In this document: piece by piece, positions 43,875 to 54,218 of the stretch
How positions within the stretch are numbered: the stretch's first letter is position 1
Layout: each line of letters opens with the position of its first letter
Assembly (NCBI GenBank): GCA_024230295.1
Contig: JAAERN010000123.1
Location: 1 to 57,340, forward strand
Direction of reading: 5' to 3'
DNA length: 57,340 nt
Source: Planctomycetota bacterium
GTDB taxonomy: Bacteria > Planctomycetota > Phycisphaerae > Phycisphaerales > SM1A02
The notes under the pieces: model-generated
Databases searched by the model: none
Told to the model about the DNA's origin: nothing
Seen by the model: only the letters and a program-made list of their open reading frames with translations
Made by a program: the position numbers and the translations under genes

Positions 43875-45164
43875 TTATGAGTCCGGGGCAATCCGTGTCA
43901 TGATGCGGGCACCCACCGCATCGCCCCAGACATTCACTGTCGTTCGGCACATATCCAGAATGCGGTCTACGCCGAGGATGACACCGATGGCTGCAACGGG
44001 AAGTTCAGCCGCCCCGCCAAGACTTGCGTTGACCGCTGCGATGACGATGACCATGGTGACGAGTCCAGCTGACGGAATTCCGGCAGCACCGACAGCGGCG
44101 AGCGTCGCGGTGATGACGACCAACAGAACTTGTCCGAGGCCGAGTTCGATGCCATAGAGTTGGAAGAGGAAAAGCACAGCGACGGCTTCGTAGAGCGCCG
44201 TTCCGTCCATATTGATCGTCGAGCCGAGCGGCAACACGAAGTTACTCGCCTGTTCGGAGCACTCGCCTTCATCAATAGCAGTTTCGATCGTCACCGGAAG
44301 CGTGGCGCTGCTCGAGTCGGTTCCGAAAGCCGTGAGCAGGGCAGGTTTCATCTTCGCCATGAAGCGGTAGGGGGAAACGCGACCGAAGAGCCATAGGATC
44401 AGCGGAAGCACAATCAGTCCGTGGATGGCGAGCCCGAGGAAGACTGTCGCCATGTATCCACCGAGCGGCCCGGTGAGGTTTCCAAGCCCAATGCGGCCGA
44501 CGGTCCAGGCCACGAGAAAGAAGACGCCGATCGGCGTAAGCCAGATGACCCATTGCACAAGGATCATCAGCGCCTCGAATCCAGCATCAAAGAAGTCGCG
44601 AGCTGCGCGGGTTCGCTCGCCTCCTGCAGCGAGCGCAAGTCCCAACCCAATGGCAAAGACAATGATTCCAAGCGGCCGGCCGGCGCTCATTTCGTGGACG
44701 ATGTTTGACGGAATGAGTTGGTAGAGGATATTGGTCCAAGTTCCGCCCATGGTCTTGTTGTCGACCTTGGACTGAAGGCTGTTGTCGGCCGAGAATGCAA
44801 TCTCACCGGTTGCTCGTACCGATTCTTGCACGTCGACCGGAAGGTCGCCGGGATTGATCGCCTGCACCAATGTTGCGCCGATCGCGACAGCAATCAGCAT
44901 CGTGGCGAAGTAGTACACAAGTGTGGCGCCGCCAAGGCGGCCCAACTTTGCGGGGTCTCCGATTCGCGTGATTCCAGCAATGACGCTGAAGAGCACCAGC
45001 GGAATTACGAGCAGTTTGAGCGGGCGAACCAGCACAAGATCGCCCGCCACCTTGGTCCAGTGATCACCGCCGATCGCGTTGCCATAAAGGAGGAATTCGC
45101 CGACGAGCGACCCGAGCACCATGCCGACCACAATGAGAATCGTCAGAATTGTGGTGGGTTTCAT
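43875..45164 (-). CDS. Dicarboxylate/amino acid:cation symporter (DAACS family)
   Basis: A 429-residue transporter with eight predicted helices and two re-entrant loops of the glutamate transporter fold. The serine-rich hairpin (TDSSSATLPVT), the NMDGTALYE region that binds sodium, and the later GIPSAGLV stretch are intact. It probably imports glutamate, aspartate or C4-dicarboxylates with sodium or protons. It follows aspS by 57 nt on the same strand. Confidence 0.92.
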   Translation of the reverse strand: MKPTTILTILIVVGMVLGSLVGEFLLYGNAIGGDHWTKVAGDLVLVRPLKLLVIPLVLFSVIAGITRIGDPAKLGRLGGATLVYYFATMLIAVAIGATLVQAINPGDLPVDVQESVRATGEIAFSADNSLQSKVDNKTMGGTWTNILYQLIPSNIVHEMSAGRPLGIIVFAIGLGLALAAGGERTRAARDFFDAGFEALMILVQWVIWLTPIGVFFLVAWTVGRIGLGNLTGPLGGYMATVFLGLAIHGLIVLPLILWLFGRVSPYRFMAKMKPALLTAFGTDSSSATLPVTIETAIDEGECSEQASNFVLPLGSTINMDGTALYEAVAVLFLFQLYGIELGLGQVLLVVITATLAAVGAAGIPSAGLVTMVIVIAAVNASLGGAAELPVAAIGVILGVDRILDMCRTTVNVWGDAVGARIMTRIAPDS

Positions 45165-45221
45165 GGTGTGGTCTCCTGCTCACCTAGTCAACGCTCAACT
45201 GTCTCTACTAGAGAACTCACG

Positions 45222-47006
45222 CTACTCCGCAGCAACCTGCTCCAGGCAGCGAACCTGCAGCTCCTCCAACTGGGCATCGTCGACCGGCCCGGGCGCCTCG
45301 GTCATGAGATCGGCCCCGTTCTGGGTCTTTGGGAATGCGATTACGTCTCGAATGTTGTCGGTGCTTGTGAGCAGCATTACGAGTCTGTCCAGACCGAACG
45401 CAACACCGCCGTGCGGCGGAGCGCCTTGCTGCAGCGCGTCGAGCAGGAATCCAAACTTGGATCGCTGCTCTTCTTCACCAAGACCGAGAATCTTGAAGAC
45501 TCGTTCTTGCACACTGGAATCATGGATACGGATTGAGCCGCCTCCAACTTCCGATCCGTTGAGCACCATGTCGTAGCCTGCGGAGACGACGTTTCCAGGA
45601 TCGCTTTCGAGTTTCTCGATATCTGCCTCGATGGGTGCAGTGAACGGGTGGTGTTCACTGAGCCAGCGTTGTTTGTCTTCACTCCAGCGGAACATGGGGA
45701 AGTCGACGACCCACAATGCCTTCCATGCCGTGGTGTCCACGAGATCCAGCTCGCGGGCGGCATGCAATCGGACTTGCCCTAGCGACTCGCAGGCGGTCAG
45801 CCATGAATCGCATCCCATAAGGATCGTGTCGCCAGGCTCCACCTGAAGCGTGGCCGAGAGTTCGTCCGCGACGCCATCGATGAATTTCGCGACGCCGCCC
45901 TCGAATCCGTTGTCCGTAACCTTGGTCCAGGGCAGCCCGCCTGCTCCATGCGTCTTTGCGGTTTCCTGAAGCATGTCGAGCTTCTTGCGGGTCAGTTTGT
46001 CGGCCGAATTTGGTACGCGGATCGCCTTGACGACGCCGTCGTCCTTTGCGAGCGCAGACGCAAAAACTTTGAAGTCTGTCTTTCTGGCGATCTCGGAAAT
46101 GTCCACCAGATTGAGTCCGAACCGCATGTCTGGTCGATCTGTCCCCCACTCGTCGATGGCTTCGCGCCACGGCATGCGGGGAATATCGCCGAGATCGAGG
46201 CTGAGCAGATGCTTGAAGATGCGCCGAATGAACCCGGTCATGATTCGGAGGATCTCATCGCGATCGACGAACGACATTTCCAGATCGATCTGCGTGAACT
46301 CGGCCTGCCGATCCGCTCGGGGATCTTCGTCACGCAAGCACTTGCAGATCTGCAGGTATCGATCGCATCCAGCAATCATGAGAATCTGCTTGAAGATCTG
46401 TGGACTCTGTGGGAGCGCATACCACTTGCCGGGATAGATTCGAGATGGGACGACAAAGTCGCGGGCGCCCTCGGGAGTGCTTTTGATGAGCAGCGGCGTT
46501 TCGACCTCTAGGAAGTCAAGCGCGTGAAAGTACTCACGAGTAAGCATCGAGAGTTTGTGGCGCATCTGTAGAGTTCGCTGCATCGACGGGCGGCGGAGAT
46601 CGATGTATCGATGTTTGAGCCGGGCTTCTTCCGAGACCTTGGTCGCTTCGTGATCGTCCGGAAGAATTGGCGGGTTGTTGGCGCGCGAGAACACTCGAAC
46701 GCTGGTTCCCCGTACCTCGATCTGGCCAGTTTCGAGTTTCTTATTGATGCCGCCTTCGCGGAGTCCGACACTGCCGATGACCTGTACAACATCCTCTCGC
46801 CGTAGCGATCGGGCCAGTTTCATGACTTGCTCGTCACAATCCTCTTGATCGAAGACGGCCTGAGTCAGGCCCGTTCGATCGCGAATATCGATAAAGACCA
46901 GTCCTTTTCCCTGATCACGAAAAGTATTGACCCAACCACACAGAGTGGCTTCTGTATCAACATGATCAGGGCGGAGTTCGCCGCAGGTATGGGTGCGCAT
47001 GGGCAT
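45222..47006 (-). CDS. aspS: Aspartyl-tRNA synthetase
   Basis: A 594-residue class II synthetase of bacterial type, with an N-terminal anticodon-binding OB domain ([12 protein letters not shown] onward), the core, a GAD insertion and motif 3 ([12 protein letters not shown]). A strong ribosome-binding site (AGGAGGT) lies ahead of the ATG at 47006. It may also charge tRNA-Asn; no asnS or gatCAB is in the window to judge. Confidence 0.95.
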   Translation of the reverse strand: MPMRTHTCGELRPDHVDTEATLCGWVNTFRDQGKGLVFIDIRDRTGLTQAVFDQEDCDEQVMKLARSLRREDVVQVIGSVGLREGGINKKLETGQIEVRGTSVRVFSRANNPPILPDDHEATKVSEEARLKHRYIDLRRPSMQRTLQMRHKLSMLTREYFHALDFLEVETPLLIKSTPEGARDFVVPSRIYPGKWYALPQSPQIFKQILMIAGCDRYLQICKCLRDEDPRADRQAEFTQIDLEMSFVDRDEILRIMTGFIRRIFKHLLSLDLGDIPRMPWREAIDEWGTDRPDMRFGLNLVDISEIARKTDFKVFASALAKDDGVVKAIRVPNSADKLTRKKLDMLQETAKTHGAGGLPWTKVTDNGFEGGVAKFIDGVADELSATLQVEPGDTILMGCDSWLTACESLGQVRLHAARELDLVDTTAWKALWVVDFPMFRWSEDKQRWLSEHHPFTAPIEADIEKLESDPGNVVSAGYDMVLNGSEVGGGSIRIHDSSVQERVFKILGLGEEEQRSKFGFLLDALQQGAPPHGGVAFGLDRLVMLLTSTDNIRDVIAFPKTQNGADLMTEAPGPVDDAQLEELQVRCLEQVAAE

Positions 47007-47104
47007 TGAAACATACCTCCTCTCGTTGCGTCATCGTGTCCCCGGCGGTTAGAACCGAGGATGGTACTGGCCGCCGCCGCCGCAAGCGAGGCGGACACTA
47101 CGCT

Positions 47105-48265
47105 ATGCTCCCCGTCATGCCGACCGAACCAGAGAATACTGGACCAGTCGTTCTGTTTACGGCCTTTGAGCCTAGCGGCGATGCCCTAGCAGCCCCGGTC
47201 ATAAAGCGAATTCGGGAAGACCATCCCGAGTGGGTCGTGTATGCGTGGGGTGGAGAGGCTATGGAAGCAGCCGGGGCTCGAATGGCTGGCCGCACAGCTG
47301 GCGACGGAGTCATGGGGCTGGGAGCGATTGCGCATGCAAGGCGTGTTGGTAAGCAGGTCAAGGCAATCCGCCGATGGATCAAAGGCTGCCGGTTGATGGT
47401 CCACGTTCCTGTTGATTCGCCGGCTGCCAACTTTCCGATTTGCAAAGCCAGCCGCAAGGCGGGGGCAAAGATTGTGCATCTGGCCGCACCTCAGATGTGG
47501 GCATGGGGATCTTGGCGGATCAGGAAGCTTCGCAAGCTGACGGATCATGTTCTCTGCCTTCTTCCGTTTGAGCCAAGATGGTTCGGTGAGCGAGGTGTCA
47601 AAGCGACATTCGTGGGGCATCCGGCAATCAATCGTTCGATGGATCCGGAGGAAATTCACAGGATGCTCCACGGTCTTCCTGGCGGCGCACCGAGGATTGC
47701 GCTGTTCCCGGGATCTCGCACACAGGAAGTGCGCCGAAACATTCGGATGCTGGCGTCGATCTTCGTTCAGTTGCGAGATTTGCATTCCACGATGTCGGGT
47801 GTCATCGTGGCATCATCAGAATCTGTGGCAAACACCATCCATGGTCGACTCGGTGAGTTTCCGATGGGACTGAGCATGGTGACCGGGATGCGGGACGAAG
47901 CGATTGCATGGTCTGATCTGTCGATTGCCGTGTCTGGGACGGTAACGCTTGACATTATGCGGCAGTGTCAACCGATGATCGGTGTGTACAAGACGGGTTT
48001 TCTCTCGTGTATCGGAGCGAAGCTTCTGTTGCGGACATCTTATAAATTGCTTCCAAACATCATTGCCGATGATGACATCGTTCCTGAGTATGTCCCATGG
48101 TGTCGCGGTCCCGCTCGGATTGTTACAAAGGCGCATTGGTTGCTCAACGATTCAAGACGTACCGCAGAGCAGCAGCAGGGGCTTCGCCGCGCACTGGGGA
48201 CCTATCGCGGTCACGACTTTGCTCGTCAATCTGCTGATGTGATCGCTGCCACGGTCCGTCGATAG
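47105..48265 (+). CDS. lpxB: Lipid-A-disaccharide synthase
   Basis: A 386-residue GT-B glycosyltransferase that joins UDP-diacylglucosamine and lipid X to make the lipid A disaccharide at the inner membrane. Motifs EPSGD, APQMWAWG and LFPGSRTQEV match the family. Starts at 47105 and 47117 are likely; the frame to 47006 is shadow. It is divergent from aspS and is evidence for an LPS-bearing cell. Confidence 0.9.
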   Translation: MLPVMPTEPENTGPVVLFTAFEPSGDALAAPVIKRIREDHPEWVVYAWGGEAMEAAGARMAGRTAGDGVMGLGAIAHARRVGKQVKAIRRWIKGCRLMVHVPVDSPAANFPICKASRKAGAKIVHLAAPQMWAWGSWRIRKLRKLTDHVLCLLPFEPRWFGERGVKATFVGHPAINRSMDPEEIHRMLHGLPGGAPRIALFPGSRTQEVRRNIRMLASIFVQLRDLHSTMSGVIVASSESVANTIHGRLGEFPMGLSMVTGMRDEAIAWSDLSIAVSGTVTLDIMRQCQPMIGVYKTGFLSCIGAKLLLRTSYKLLPNIIADDDIVPEYVPWCRGPARIVTKAHWLLNDSRRTAEQQQGLRRALGTYRGHDFARQSADVIAATVRR

Positions 48266-48281
48266 TGATCAGTTGCCACAT

Positions 48282-48947
48282 TCACATGTGGTGCACGGGG
48301 TAGATCCGAAATACGCAGCACGTGTTTCCGAGCCGATCCTGAATGGCGAGAGTTCGTTCGGCGGGAGCTCCAATTGGAAGCCCGTGGTCAATACATCGAT
48401 TCTGCCAGATACCCAGATCGTTGTTCGCTACTTCGCGAGTTGCAGTCCAGAGAACGATGAGGAGTGCTGCATTGAGAATCATCGAGTCTTTGGCGAGTTT
48501 CGAGACATCTGAGCGAACTGTCCCCAGCAACTCGCTCGACCAGGCAGCGTTCGGTCCTTCTGGAGTGAACTGTGCGACCGTTTTGACCTCCAGCCAGTAG
48601 GCGCGATTGAGCGGCACGGCATCCGGATCGTCGAACAACGTTGCTGCCGCCTGAGGATCCTGAAGTGGCCGCTTGCTAGGTGTAAGAACGAGATCACAGC
48701 GGCGACCCTCGGTGCGTTTTCGCCTTTGCCGATCGCTCGGATAACGCTGTTCGCGATGTACGCCGAAACCTGCCTGCTCCAGCGAGTCAGCGATAATTGG
48801 GTGCAAAGCCACCTCGTCCAAGGCATCGATGCCCGAAACTTCCTGCGCGGACCGATCGAGGTCTACTCTCGCCTCAAGGCCAGCGGCGATTGCGTCAGCG
48901 ACGTCGCCTATATGCCATCGAATGTCGACATGTTCACTCGCCGGCAT
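48282..48947 (-). CDS. PD-(D/E)XK-like protein, unknown function
   Basis: A 221-residue protein. RRCDLVLTP followed about 40 residues later by YWLEVKTVAQF gives a D...ExK pattern of the PD-(D/E)XK nuclease fold. No helicase, methylase or toxin gene adjoins it, and the fold also contains non-nucleases. The ATG at 48947 lies inside the end of the AGCS symporter gene (14-nt overlap), suggesting coupling. No specific family was identified. Confidence 0.5.
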   Translation of the reverse strand: MPASEHVDIRWHIGDVADAIAAGLEARVDLDRSAQEVSGIDALDEVALHPIIADSLEQAGFGVHREQRYPSDRQRRKRTEGRRCDLVLTPSKRPLQDPQAAATLFDDPDAVPLNRAYWLEVKTVAQFTPEGPNAAWSSELLGTVRSDVSKLAKDSMILNAALLIVLWTATREVANNDLGIWQNRCIDHGLPIGAPAERTLAIQDRLGNTCCVFRIYPVHHM

Positions 48948-50766
48948 TGTCGCGTTGCTTGATCTCACCGTTACGAAGCCGTCTGAAGTAGCCGTGCCAT
49001 GCTGCCATGGCCGTGCCGCCAAAGATGAGCATGATGGGTATGTTGACCCACAGCATCAGGCCTGTTCCGAGATCGGAAAGGTTTCCGATTTCCTTGGTCG
49101 TTGTCACGATGCCGGCAGTCGCTACGAGGATGAGTAGGCAGTAGATCACCTTGTAGATGCTGACCGCCCACTCTCCCAGCAGGAACACGATGCCTTGTTC
49201 ACCGTAGTAGGACCACGAGATCATGGTGCTGATGGCGAACAGCCACGATGCGATCAGAATGAACCAGTTACCGACACCCGGGAACTGCCGGTTGATAGCG
49301 TATGCGGTCAGTGTCGCGCCCTTGTAGTCCTCATAGATGACGGGAGCCGCAAGTGTCGGCAGACCGCTTTGAATCAGCGACGACCAGTGGACCACTTCAC
49401 TCTTGTCACTTTTGATGAGATCCCAGCGGATGTAGGGAGCGGCCTCTGATTCCTCGGGGAGGACAATCGACCCGGTCATCATGACACGGTTTGATGCGGT
49501 TGATTCGTTGTCACCTCCGCCCTGAGCGATGACGAAGACGGAGTCGCCATGCTTCCAGGGACCGCCGAGTTCAACACCTCGGGCAGTGCGTTCCGGAAGG
49601 TCGGTCTTGCCGTAGACGCGCTTCTCTGAATCTATCGTGAAAGTAGTCGGCGGGCCGAGTGTCCACGATCGATGTGTGGTGCCATCGCGATCCTCTTCGT
49701 GAATCTGAACGAGGGGGACAGGATCGAAAACTCCGTCACCGCCCGCTAGGCCCTCGCCACGGGTCAGGGCTCCGGTCGAGAGGATCACCAGTGCGGTCAA
49801 TGTACATACCACGATCGTGTCGATGAACGGCTCAAGTCCGGCGACAACACCTTCGCTGACTGGCTCATTCGTTTGCGCTGCAGAGTGAGCGATTGGTGAG
49901 GAGCCCTGTCCGGATTCGCTAGAGAACAGTGCACGTTTCATACCCCAGAGCAGGGCCATTGCCGCGGTACCACCGATGAACGCGCCGCTGGCTTCTGCCG
50001 GGTTGAAGGCGCATCGGAAGATCAGGGCGATAACGTCCGGGATGGCGCCGAGATTGAACCCAAGGACGACGAGCGCGATCACGACATACAGAACGCACAT
50101 GAATGGAACAAGTACGCCTGCGACCGAGCCGATGCGTTTGATTCCTCCGAGAATGACCATCGCGACAAGAACGGCCAGAATCAGGCCGGTCACGTATTCG
50201 GGCATGTCCATGACTTCGCGGGTGATGTCCCCGACGCTCCACGCCTGAAACATATTGCCACCTGTGACGGCGGAGATGAGAAGTGTCAGGCAGAACAAGA
50301 CGCCAAGGAACTGTCCGAGGGGGCCGAAACCCCATTTCTTGAGGCCTTTGGCCACGACGAACATCGGTCCGCCGTGGGGGTTGTCCGGGTCGGACGTGTC
50401 ACGGAACAGCATGGACTGCGTGACTTCAGTGCTCTTGAGCGCCATGCCGACGATTCCCACGATCCACATCCAGAAGACGGCGCCCGGGCCACCGATCGCA
50501 ATGGCGATGGCGACGCCTGCGATGTTGCCGAGGCCGACGGTTGCGGAGAGTGCTGCGGAAAGCGCTTGGAAGTGACTGATTGCGCCAGGATCATCAGGAT
50601 CGTCATACTTGCCCGCCGTTACCGCCACGCCGTGTGTCAGGGCGCGGTATTGAGAAATACCGCTCCAAAGCGTGAAGAGGAGTCCGACTGCAAGAAGGAT
50701 GTACAGCATCCAGTCAGTCCAGATATAGCCATTGATGGTTTCGAGAGTTTCGTTGAAACGATCCAT
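48934..50766 (-). CDS. Sodium:alanine symporter (AGCS family) with an extra domain
   Basis: A 610-residue transporter. SATVGLGNIAGVAIAIAIGG and the surrounding helices are the AGCS signature for Na+-coupled alanine or glycine uptake. Usual members have about 450-540 residues; here an insertion of about 145 residues (about 335-480) falls before the helix that begins ISWSYYGE. The insertion is hydrophilic and beta-rich and probably faces the periplasm. It follows the NSS transporter gene by 30 nt. Confidence 0.85.
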   Translation of the reverse strand: MDRFNETLETINGYIWTDWMLYILLAVGLLFTLWSGISQYRALTHGVAVTAGKYDDPDDPGAISHFQALSAALSATVGLGNIAGVAIAIAIGGPGAVFWMWIVGIVGMALKSTEVTQSMLFRDTSDPDNPHGGPMFVVAKGLKKWGFGPLGQFLGVLFCLTLLISAVTGGNMFQAWSVGDITREVMDMPEYVTGLILAVLVAMVILGGIKRIGSVAGVLVPFMCVLYVVIALVVLGFNLGAIPDVIALIFRCAFNPAEASGAFIGGTAAMALLWGMKRALFSSESGQGSSPIAHSAAQTNEPVSEGVVAGLEPFIDTIVVCTLTALVILSTGALTRGEGLAGGDGVFDPVPLVQIHEEDRDGTTHRSWTLGPPTTFTIDSEKRVYGKTDLPERTARGVELGGPWKHGDSVFVIAQGGGDNESTASNRVMMTGSIVLPEESEAAPYIRWDLIKSDKSEVVHWSSLIQSGLPTLAAPVIYEDYKGATLTAYAINRQFPGVGNWFILIASWLFAISTMISWSYYGEQGIVFLLGEWAVSIYKVIYCLLILVATAGIVTTTKEIGNLSDLGTGLMLWVNIPIMLIFGGTAMAAWHGYFRRLRNGEIKQRDNAGE

Positions 50767-50796
50767 GAGTTTCTCCGCTGCTGCAATGTCCCGCGG

Positions 50797-52620
50797 TTAG
50801 TGCAGAATGTTGAAGACAATTTCGTTGACGTCGATCAGCCCTGCTTTGTCGAGCAGCACGATCATGACGAGTAGAGGAGCCACAAACCGAATCAGTACAA
50901 GCCATGCTCCCGCAATTGGTCCGGACATGTCGGAGAGTTCGGCCTGGCGCAGCCGCTCGGGCATGACCCAGCCCGCATACAAGGCGATGAACAGGCCGCC
51001 GAGTGGGAGCATCCAGTTGCTTGTGAGCAGGTCCATGGTGTCGAAGAAGGACTGCCCGTACCCGGGCAACCAGGACACCATCTTGAAGCCTTCGGAGTTC
51101 GCAAAGGCCGTGATAATGCCGAAGGTGAAGATGGCGATGCCCATCGTCCACGTGGCTCGCATGCGCGTCCAGCCTCGGGCGTCTATCAGGTACGAGGCGA
51201 CGACCTCCAGCAGCGAGATGGCGCTTGTGAGGGCCGCAAAGACGAGCAGGCCAAAGAACACGATGCCCAGCATCATGCCGAGTTGTCCCATCTCGGCAAA
51301 TGCAAGAGGCATGCTCATGAACACGAGCCCCGGACCGCTGCTTGGATCCTGACCGTAGGAGAAGATGATCGGGAACATCATGAGGCAGGCAAGCATCGCA
51401 ATCGCGGTGTCGAATCCCGCGATGGCGACGGACTCACCAAGCAGGCCGCCGCTCCCTTTTCGTTGATACGAACCGTAGGTCAGCATGGCACCCATGCCGA
51501 GCGAGAGTGTGAAGAAAGCGTGTCCGAGTGCTTCGAGTACGCCGCGCGCCTCGAGCGCATTCGGGTCCGGTGTGAAGACGAACGAGATAGCGCGGCCGAA
51601 CCCTGGCTGGAATGCGCCGTAAATCACCAGTGCGACGATGCAAGTCATCAATAGCGGCATGAGGATGGTGCACGTCCGTTCGATGCCGCCTCCGATTCCG
51701 GTTGCGACAACCAAGATGGCCAGGAACATGAATATCCCTGCCCAGAAGGTGCTGGTCCAACCGTCACCAAGCAACCCAGTGAAGACGGCGGTGACTTCTT
51801 CGCTGATGAGTGTGCGGCGCTTCAAGGTCGTTGCGGCGTCACGCACCTCCTCGTCAGACATCGCTGCCACTTTGTCAACGGCCGCCGTCTTTGCTGCGGC
51901 GACAGCCGCATCGCAGTCCGCGAGTTCGGGCTCGACGATGCGAACAGCGTCGGCGATGAGTGGATCCTCAAGCAGGAGTTCGGCATCGACCCCAGAGAAT
52001 TCCATCACGTGCTGGTAATCAGCCCATGCGTCTGCTGTGGAAGGTGAGAAACGACGCTTCCAACTCTGGATGGCGTCGGCAACCGGCTCTTTGGCAATGC
52101 TGCTCGTGAGCGTGACTCGCATCTGATCGATGGGCTCTGTTGCCCGGTAAACCAACGCCGATTCTTCGGCCCGCTCGCCGATTGGGTTGGTAAACCCAGC
52201 GACGGACTTGAGCGTGTAGTCCATCGCCCATCCGGCCACCACGACATAGAACGAAAGAATCAGAAAACCGGCGATGATTCCGAGCCAGCCAACGGCAGAC
52301 CAGACGGTGGATCCGCCCTGCAGTTTCTTGAATGCTTCGACGGGCTGGGCCTGCCCTGCTCGGCCAATCATGATTTCGGCGATCAAGATTGGTAGGCCGA
52401 CCAAGGCGATGCAGACGAGATAGATGAGGACGAAGAGCCCGCCGCCGTTCTCGCCGGTGATGTACGGGAACTTCCAGATGTTGCCGAGTCCGACGGCAGA
52501 GCCCGAGGCGGCGAGAATGAAGCCGATTCGGCTTCCCCACTGGGCCCGACTTCCTTTGCTTGTCGTCCTTCCGTCCCTGTCGTCGCTCATGTGGCGCTCC
52601 ATAACCGGTTCTGAACCCAT
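50797..52620 (-). CDS. Sodium-dependent NSS/SNF-family transporter with an extra domain
   Basis: A 607-residue neurotransmitter:sodium symporter homologue for amino acid uptake. WGSRIGFILAASGSAVGLGNIWKFPY is the TM1 signature with sodium sites. Bacterial members usually have 440-510 residues; here about 140 residues (about 145-285) are inserted in the extracytoplasmic loop between TM3 and TM4, rich in Ala and Glu and predicted helical. The ATG at 52590 (MSDDRDGR) is an alternative start to 52620. Confidence 0.85.
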   Translation of the reverse strand: MGSEPVMERHMSDDRDGRTTSKGSRAQWGSRIGFILAASGSAVGLGNIWKFPYITGENGGGLFVLIYLVCIALVGLPILIAEIMIGRAGQAQPVEAFKKLQGGSTVWSAVGWLGIIAGFLILSFYVVVAGWAMDYTLKSVAGFTNPIGERAEESALVYRATEPIDQMRVTLTSSIAKEPVADAIQSWKRRFSPSTADAWADYQHVMEFSGVDAELLLEDPLIADAVRIVEPELADCDAAVAAAKTAAVDKVAAMSDEEVRDAATTLKRRTLISEEVTAVFTGLLGDGWTSTFWAGIFMFLAILVVATGIGGGIERTCTILMPLLMTCIVALVIYGAFQPGFGRAISFVFTPDPNALEARGVLEALGHAFFTLSLGMGAMLTYGSYQRKGSGGLLGESVAIAGFDTAIAMLACLMMFPIIFSYGQDPSSGPGLVFMSMPLAFAEMGQLGMMLGIVFFGLLVFAALTSAISLLEVVASYLIDARGWTRMRATWTMGIAIFTFGIITAFANSEGFKMVSWLPGYGQSFFDTMDLLTSNWMLPLGGLFIALYAGWVMPERLRQAELSDMSGPIAGAWLVLIRFVAPLLVMIVLLDKAGLIDVNEIVFNILH

Positions 52621-52678
52621 GCAGCGCCATCATAAGGGAGTCGCAGGGTCGTGTCGGTGAGACCGTACCATGCCCTGT

Positions 52679-53671
52679 ATGCACGCACCCTTTCGCTTGC
52701 AGAGCGATCTCGCCCGTGTTGTCGAACGCGGTTTTGCCTTTGCGCTTGGAGTCGGGGGTGGGGGACTTCGACCGCGGCGAGTGGGTTGGTCGCGGCGAAG
52801 CCTGCCTGTCGACCTAGGGCCACCGGAGGTGCAGAGTTACACCATCGTCGTCTCACATGAGTTTGTCAGGCCGCTGCTGATGGAGTTGATGCGATCACTG
52901 CCGCGGCAGGTGGCAGGCATTCTCGAACTGGGGAGCCGCGATGCGTACCGAGAGGTTGATGTCTTTCTCGGTCCACCAATCCCAGCGGGCCTCTTTCGCG
53001 GTACGTGGGATCTCTTCGAGCCCATTTTTCTGGAGGATGCATCTTTTGGCGTTGGGTTCCACTGCCCTGATCCTTATCTGGAGATCTTTCTCGATCCGGA
53101 CAAGCGCATCCTTGTGCATGTTGACCAGAGCGCAGCAGACTGGGTCGAGGGGATCTTGGCCAGATTCGACGTCGAGTATCGGAGGGAAGAGGATTTGCAA
53201 TCAGTGCGACCGGTTGCCGACCTCGCCATCCGCCCGATCCTGCAACCTGTGCCCGGCTTGATGTCCGACACGGATCATCTGTTGATGGAACTCCGCGCAG
53301 CATGGGACCTAGCACTCGATGAAGACCCTGACTCCAATCTGGATGCCCGAGGCCGTGACATCGGTTACACGATGTGGCGGGGACTCGTATTCGTTGATCA
53401 GGAGGATCCGGCAGGAAGGCGATACGGCAATGCTCATGTGTGGGGCGTGGCGACGTGCAGGCGAAACATGCAGAAGCTGATAGAGCGGCACATCTCAAAT
53501 GATCACGAGTGGGAGTATCGTGAACTGCTCAATCTTGATCGCGTGGCGCTGGACGATCGTCCTGCGGAACTTGATGATGTGAAGGTCATACTCGATCACC
53601 CGCAACTCCTTTTGTACAACGTCGAGGTCATTGGGACTGCGCCGGATCGGTGGGACTTCGTAGATGACTAA
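52679..53671 (+). CDS. Protein of unknown function
   Basis: A 330-residue soluble protein; 52670 and 52679 are both ATGs. No signal peptide or membrane helix is seen. It has an acidic C-terminal third with a repeated style of DEDPDSN- and DDRPAELDD-like segments. It overlaps the YkgJ-type gene by 8 nt, so they are probably co-transcribed, and is divergent from the NSS gene. No domain recognised. Confidence 0.65.
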   Translation: MHAPFRLQSDLARVVERGFAFALGVGGGGLRPRRVGWSRRSLPVDLGPPEVQSYTIVVSHEFVRPLLMELMRSLPRQVAGILELGSRDAYREVDVFLGPPIPAGLFRGTWDLFEPIFLEDASFGVGFHCPDPYLEIFLDPDKRILVHVDQSAADWVEGILARFDVEYRREEDLQSVRPVADLAIRPILQPVPGLMSDTDHLLMELRAAWDLALDEDPDSNLDARGRDIGYTMWRGLVFVDQEDPAGRRYGNAHVWGVATCRRNMQKLIERHISNDHEWEYRELLNLDRVALDDRPAELDDVKVILDHPQLLLYNVEVIGTAPDRWDFVDD

Positions 53672-54122
53672 ACAAGCGTCGCGCTGGTACGACGGCGGTC
53701 TGCAGTTTGAGTGTTCGCGGTGCGGCAACTGCTGTACCGGGCCTCCCGGTGCCGTGTGGTTTTCTGCCGATGAAGGGCGGGCCATGGCTGCCGTACTGGG
53801 TATTTCCGAGGAGACCTTCCACCGCCAGTATGCACGGCAGATTCGTGGCAAGTGGTCGCTTCGGGAGACGAGGACGAGCCGCGGCATGGACTGCGTCTTT
53901 CTGACGACCGATGAGCAAGGCAAGGCGGGCTGCCGTCTGTATGGTGCCCGGCCCTCTCAATGCCGCACGTGGCCGTTCTGGCCGGAAAATCTAGAGTCTC
54001 GGCAGATGTGGGAGGCGGTCCGAAAGCAGACTCCGTGCCCAGGCATGGGACATGGCGGGCTGGTGAAGATCGATGAGATACTCGCTCGGCTGGGTGAGAC
54101 ACCGAAGAATCCAGATCTCTGA
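53664..54122 (+). CDS. YkgJ-family cysteine-cluster protein
   Basis: A 152-residue protein. The CSRCGNCCTG cluster near residue 17, GMDCVFL, GCRLYGARPSQCRTWPFWP and later Cys form the CxxCxxCC(x)n pattern of this Fe-S or zinc cluster family. Function in the cell is unknown. It overlaps the upstream gene by 8 nt. Confidence 0.88.
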   Translation: MTKQASRWYDGGLQFECSRCGNCCTGPPGAVWFSADEGRAMAAVLGISEETFHRQYARQIRGKWSLRETRTSRGMDCVFLTTDEQGKAGCRLYGARPSQCRTWPFWPENLESRQMWEAVRKQTPCPGMGHGGLVKIDEILARLGETPKNPDL

Positions 54123-54218
54123 ACATTGGGTGGGCCGCTCGCGTAGGATGCCACATTCCGCTTCGAGCGGAGCGCCGAAATTGATCAGGAAGCCGGGGAT
54201 TTCGAAGAGGACCCTTCT

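Noticed and set aside
44718-45536. 272-residue plus-strand ORF over the symporter/aspS junction
   Set aside because: Antisense to conserved genes; composition typical of shadows.
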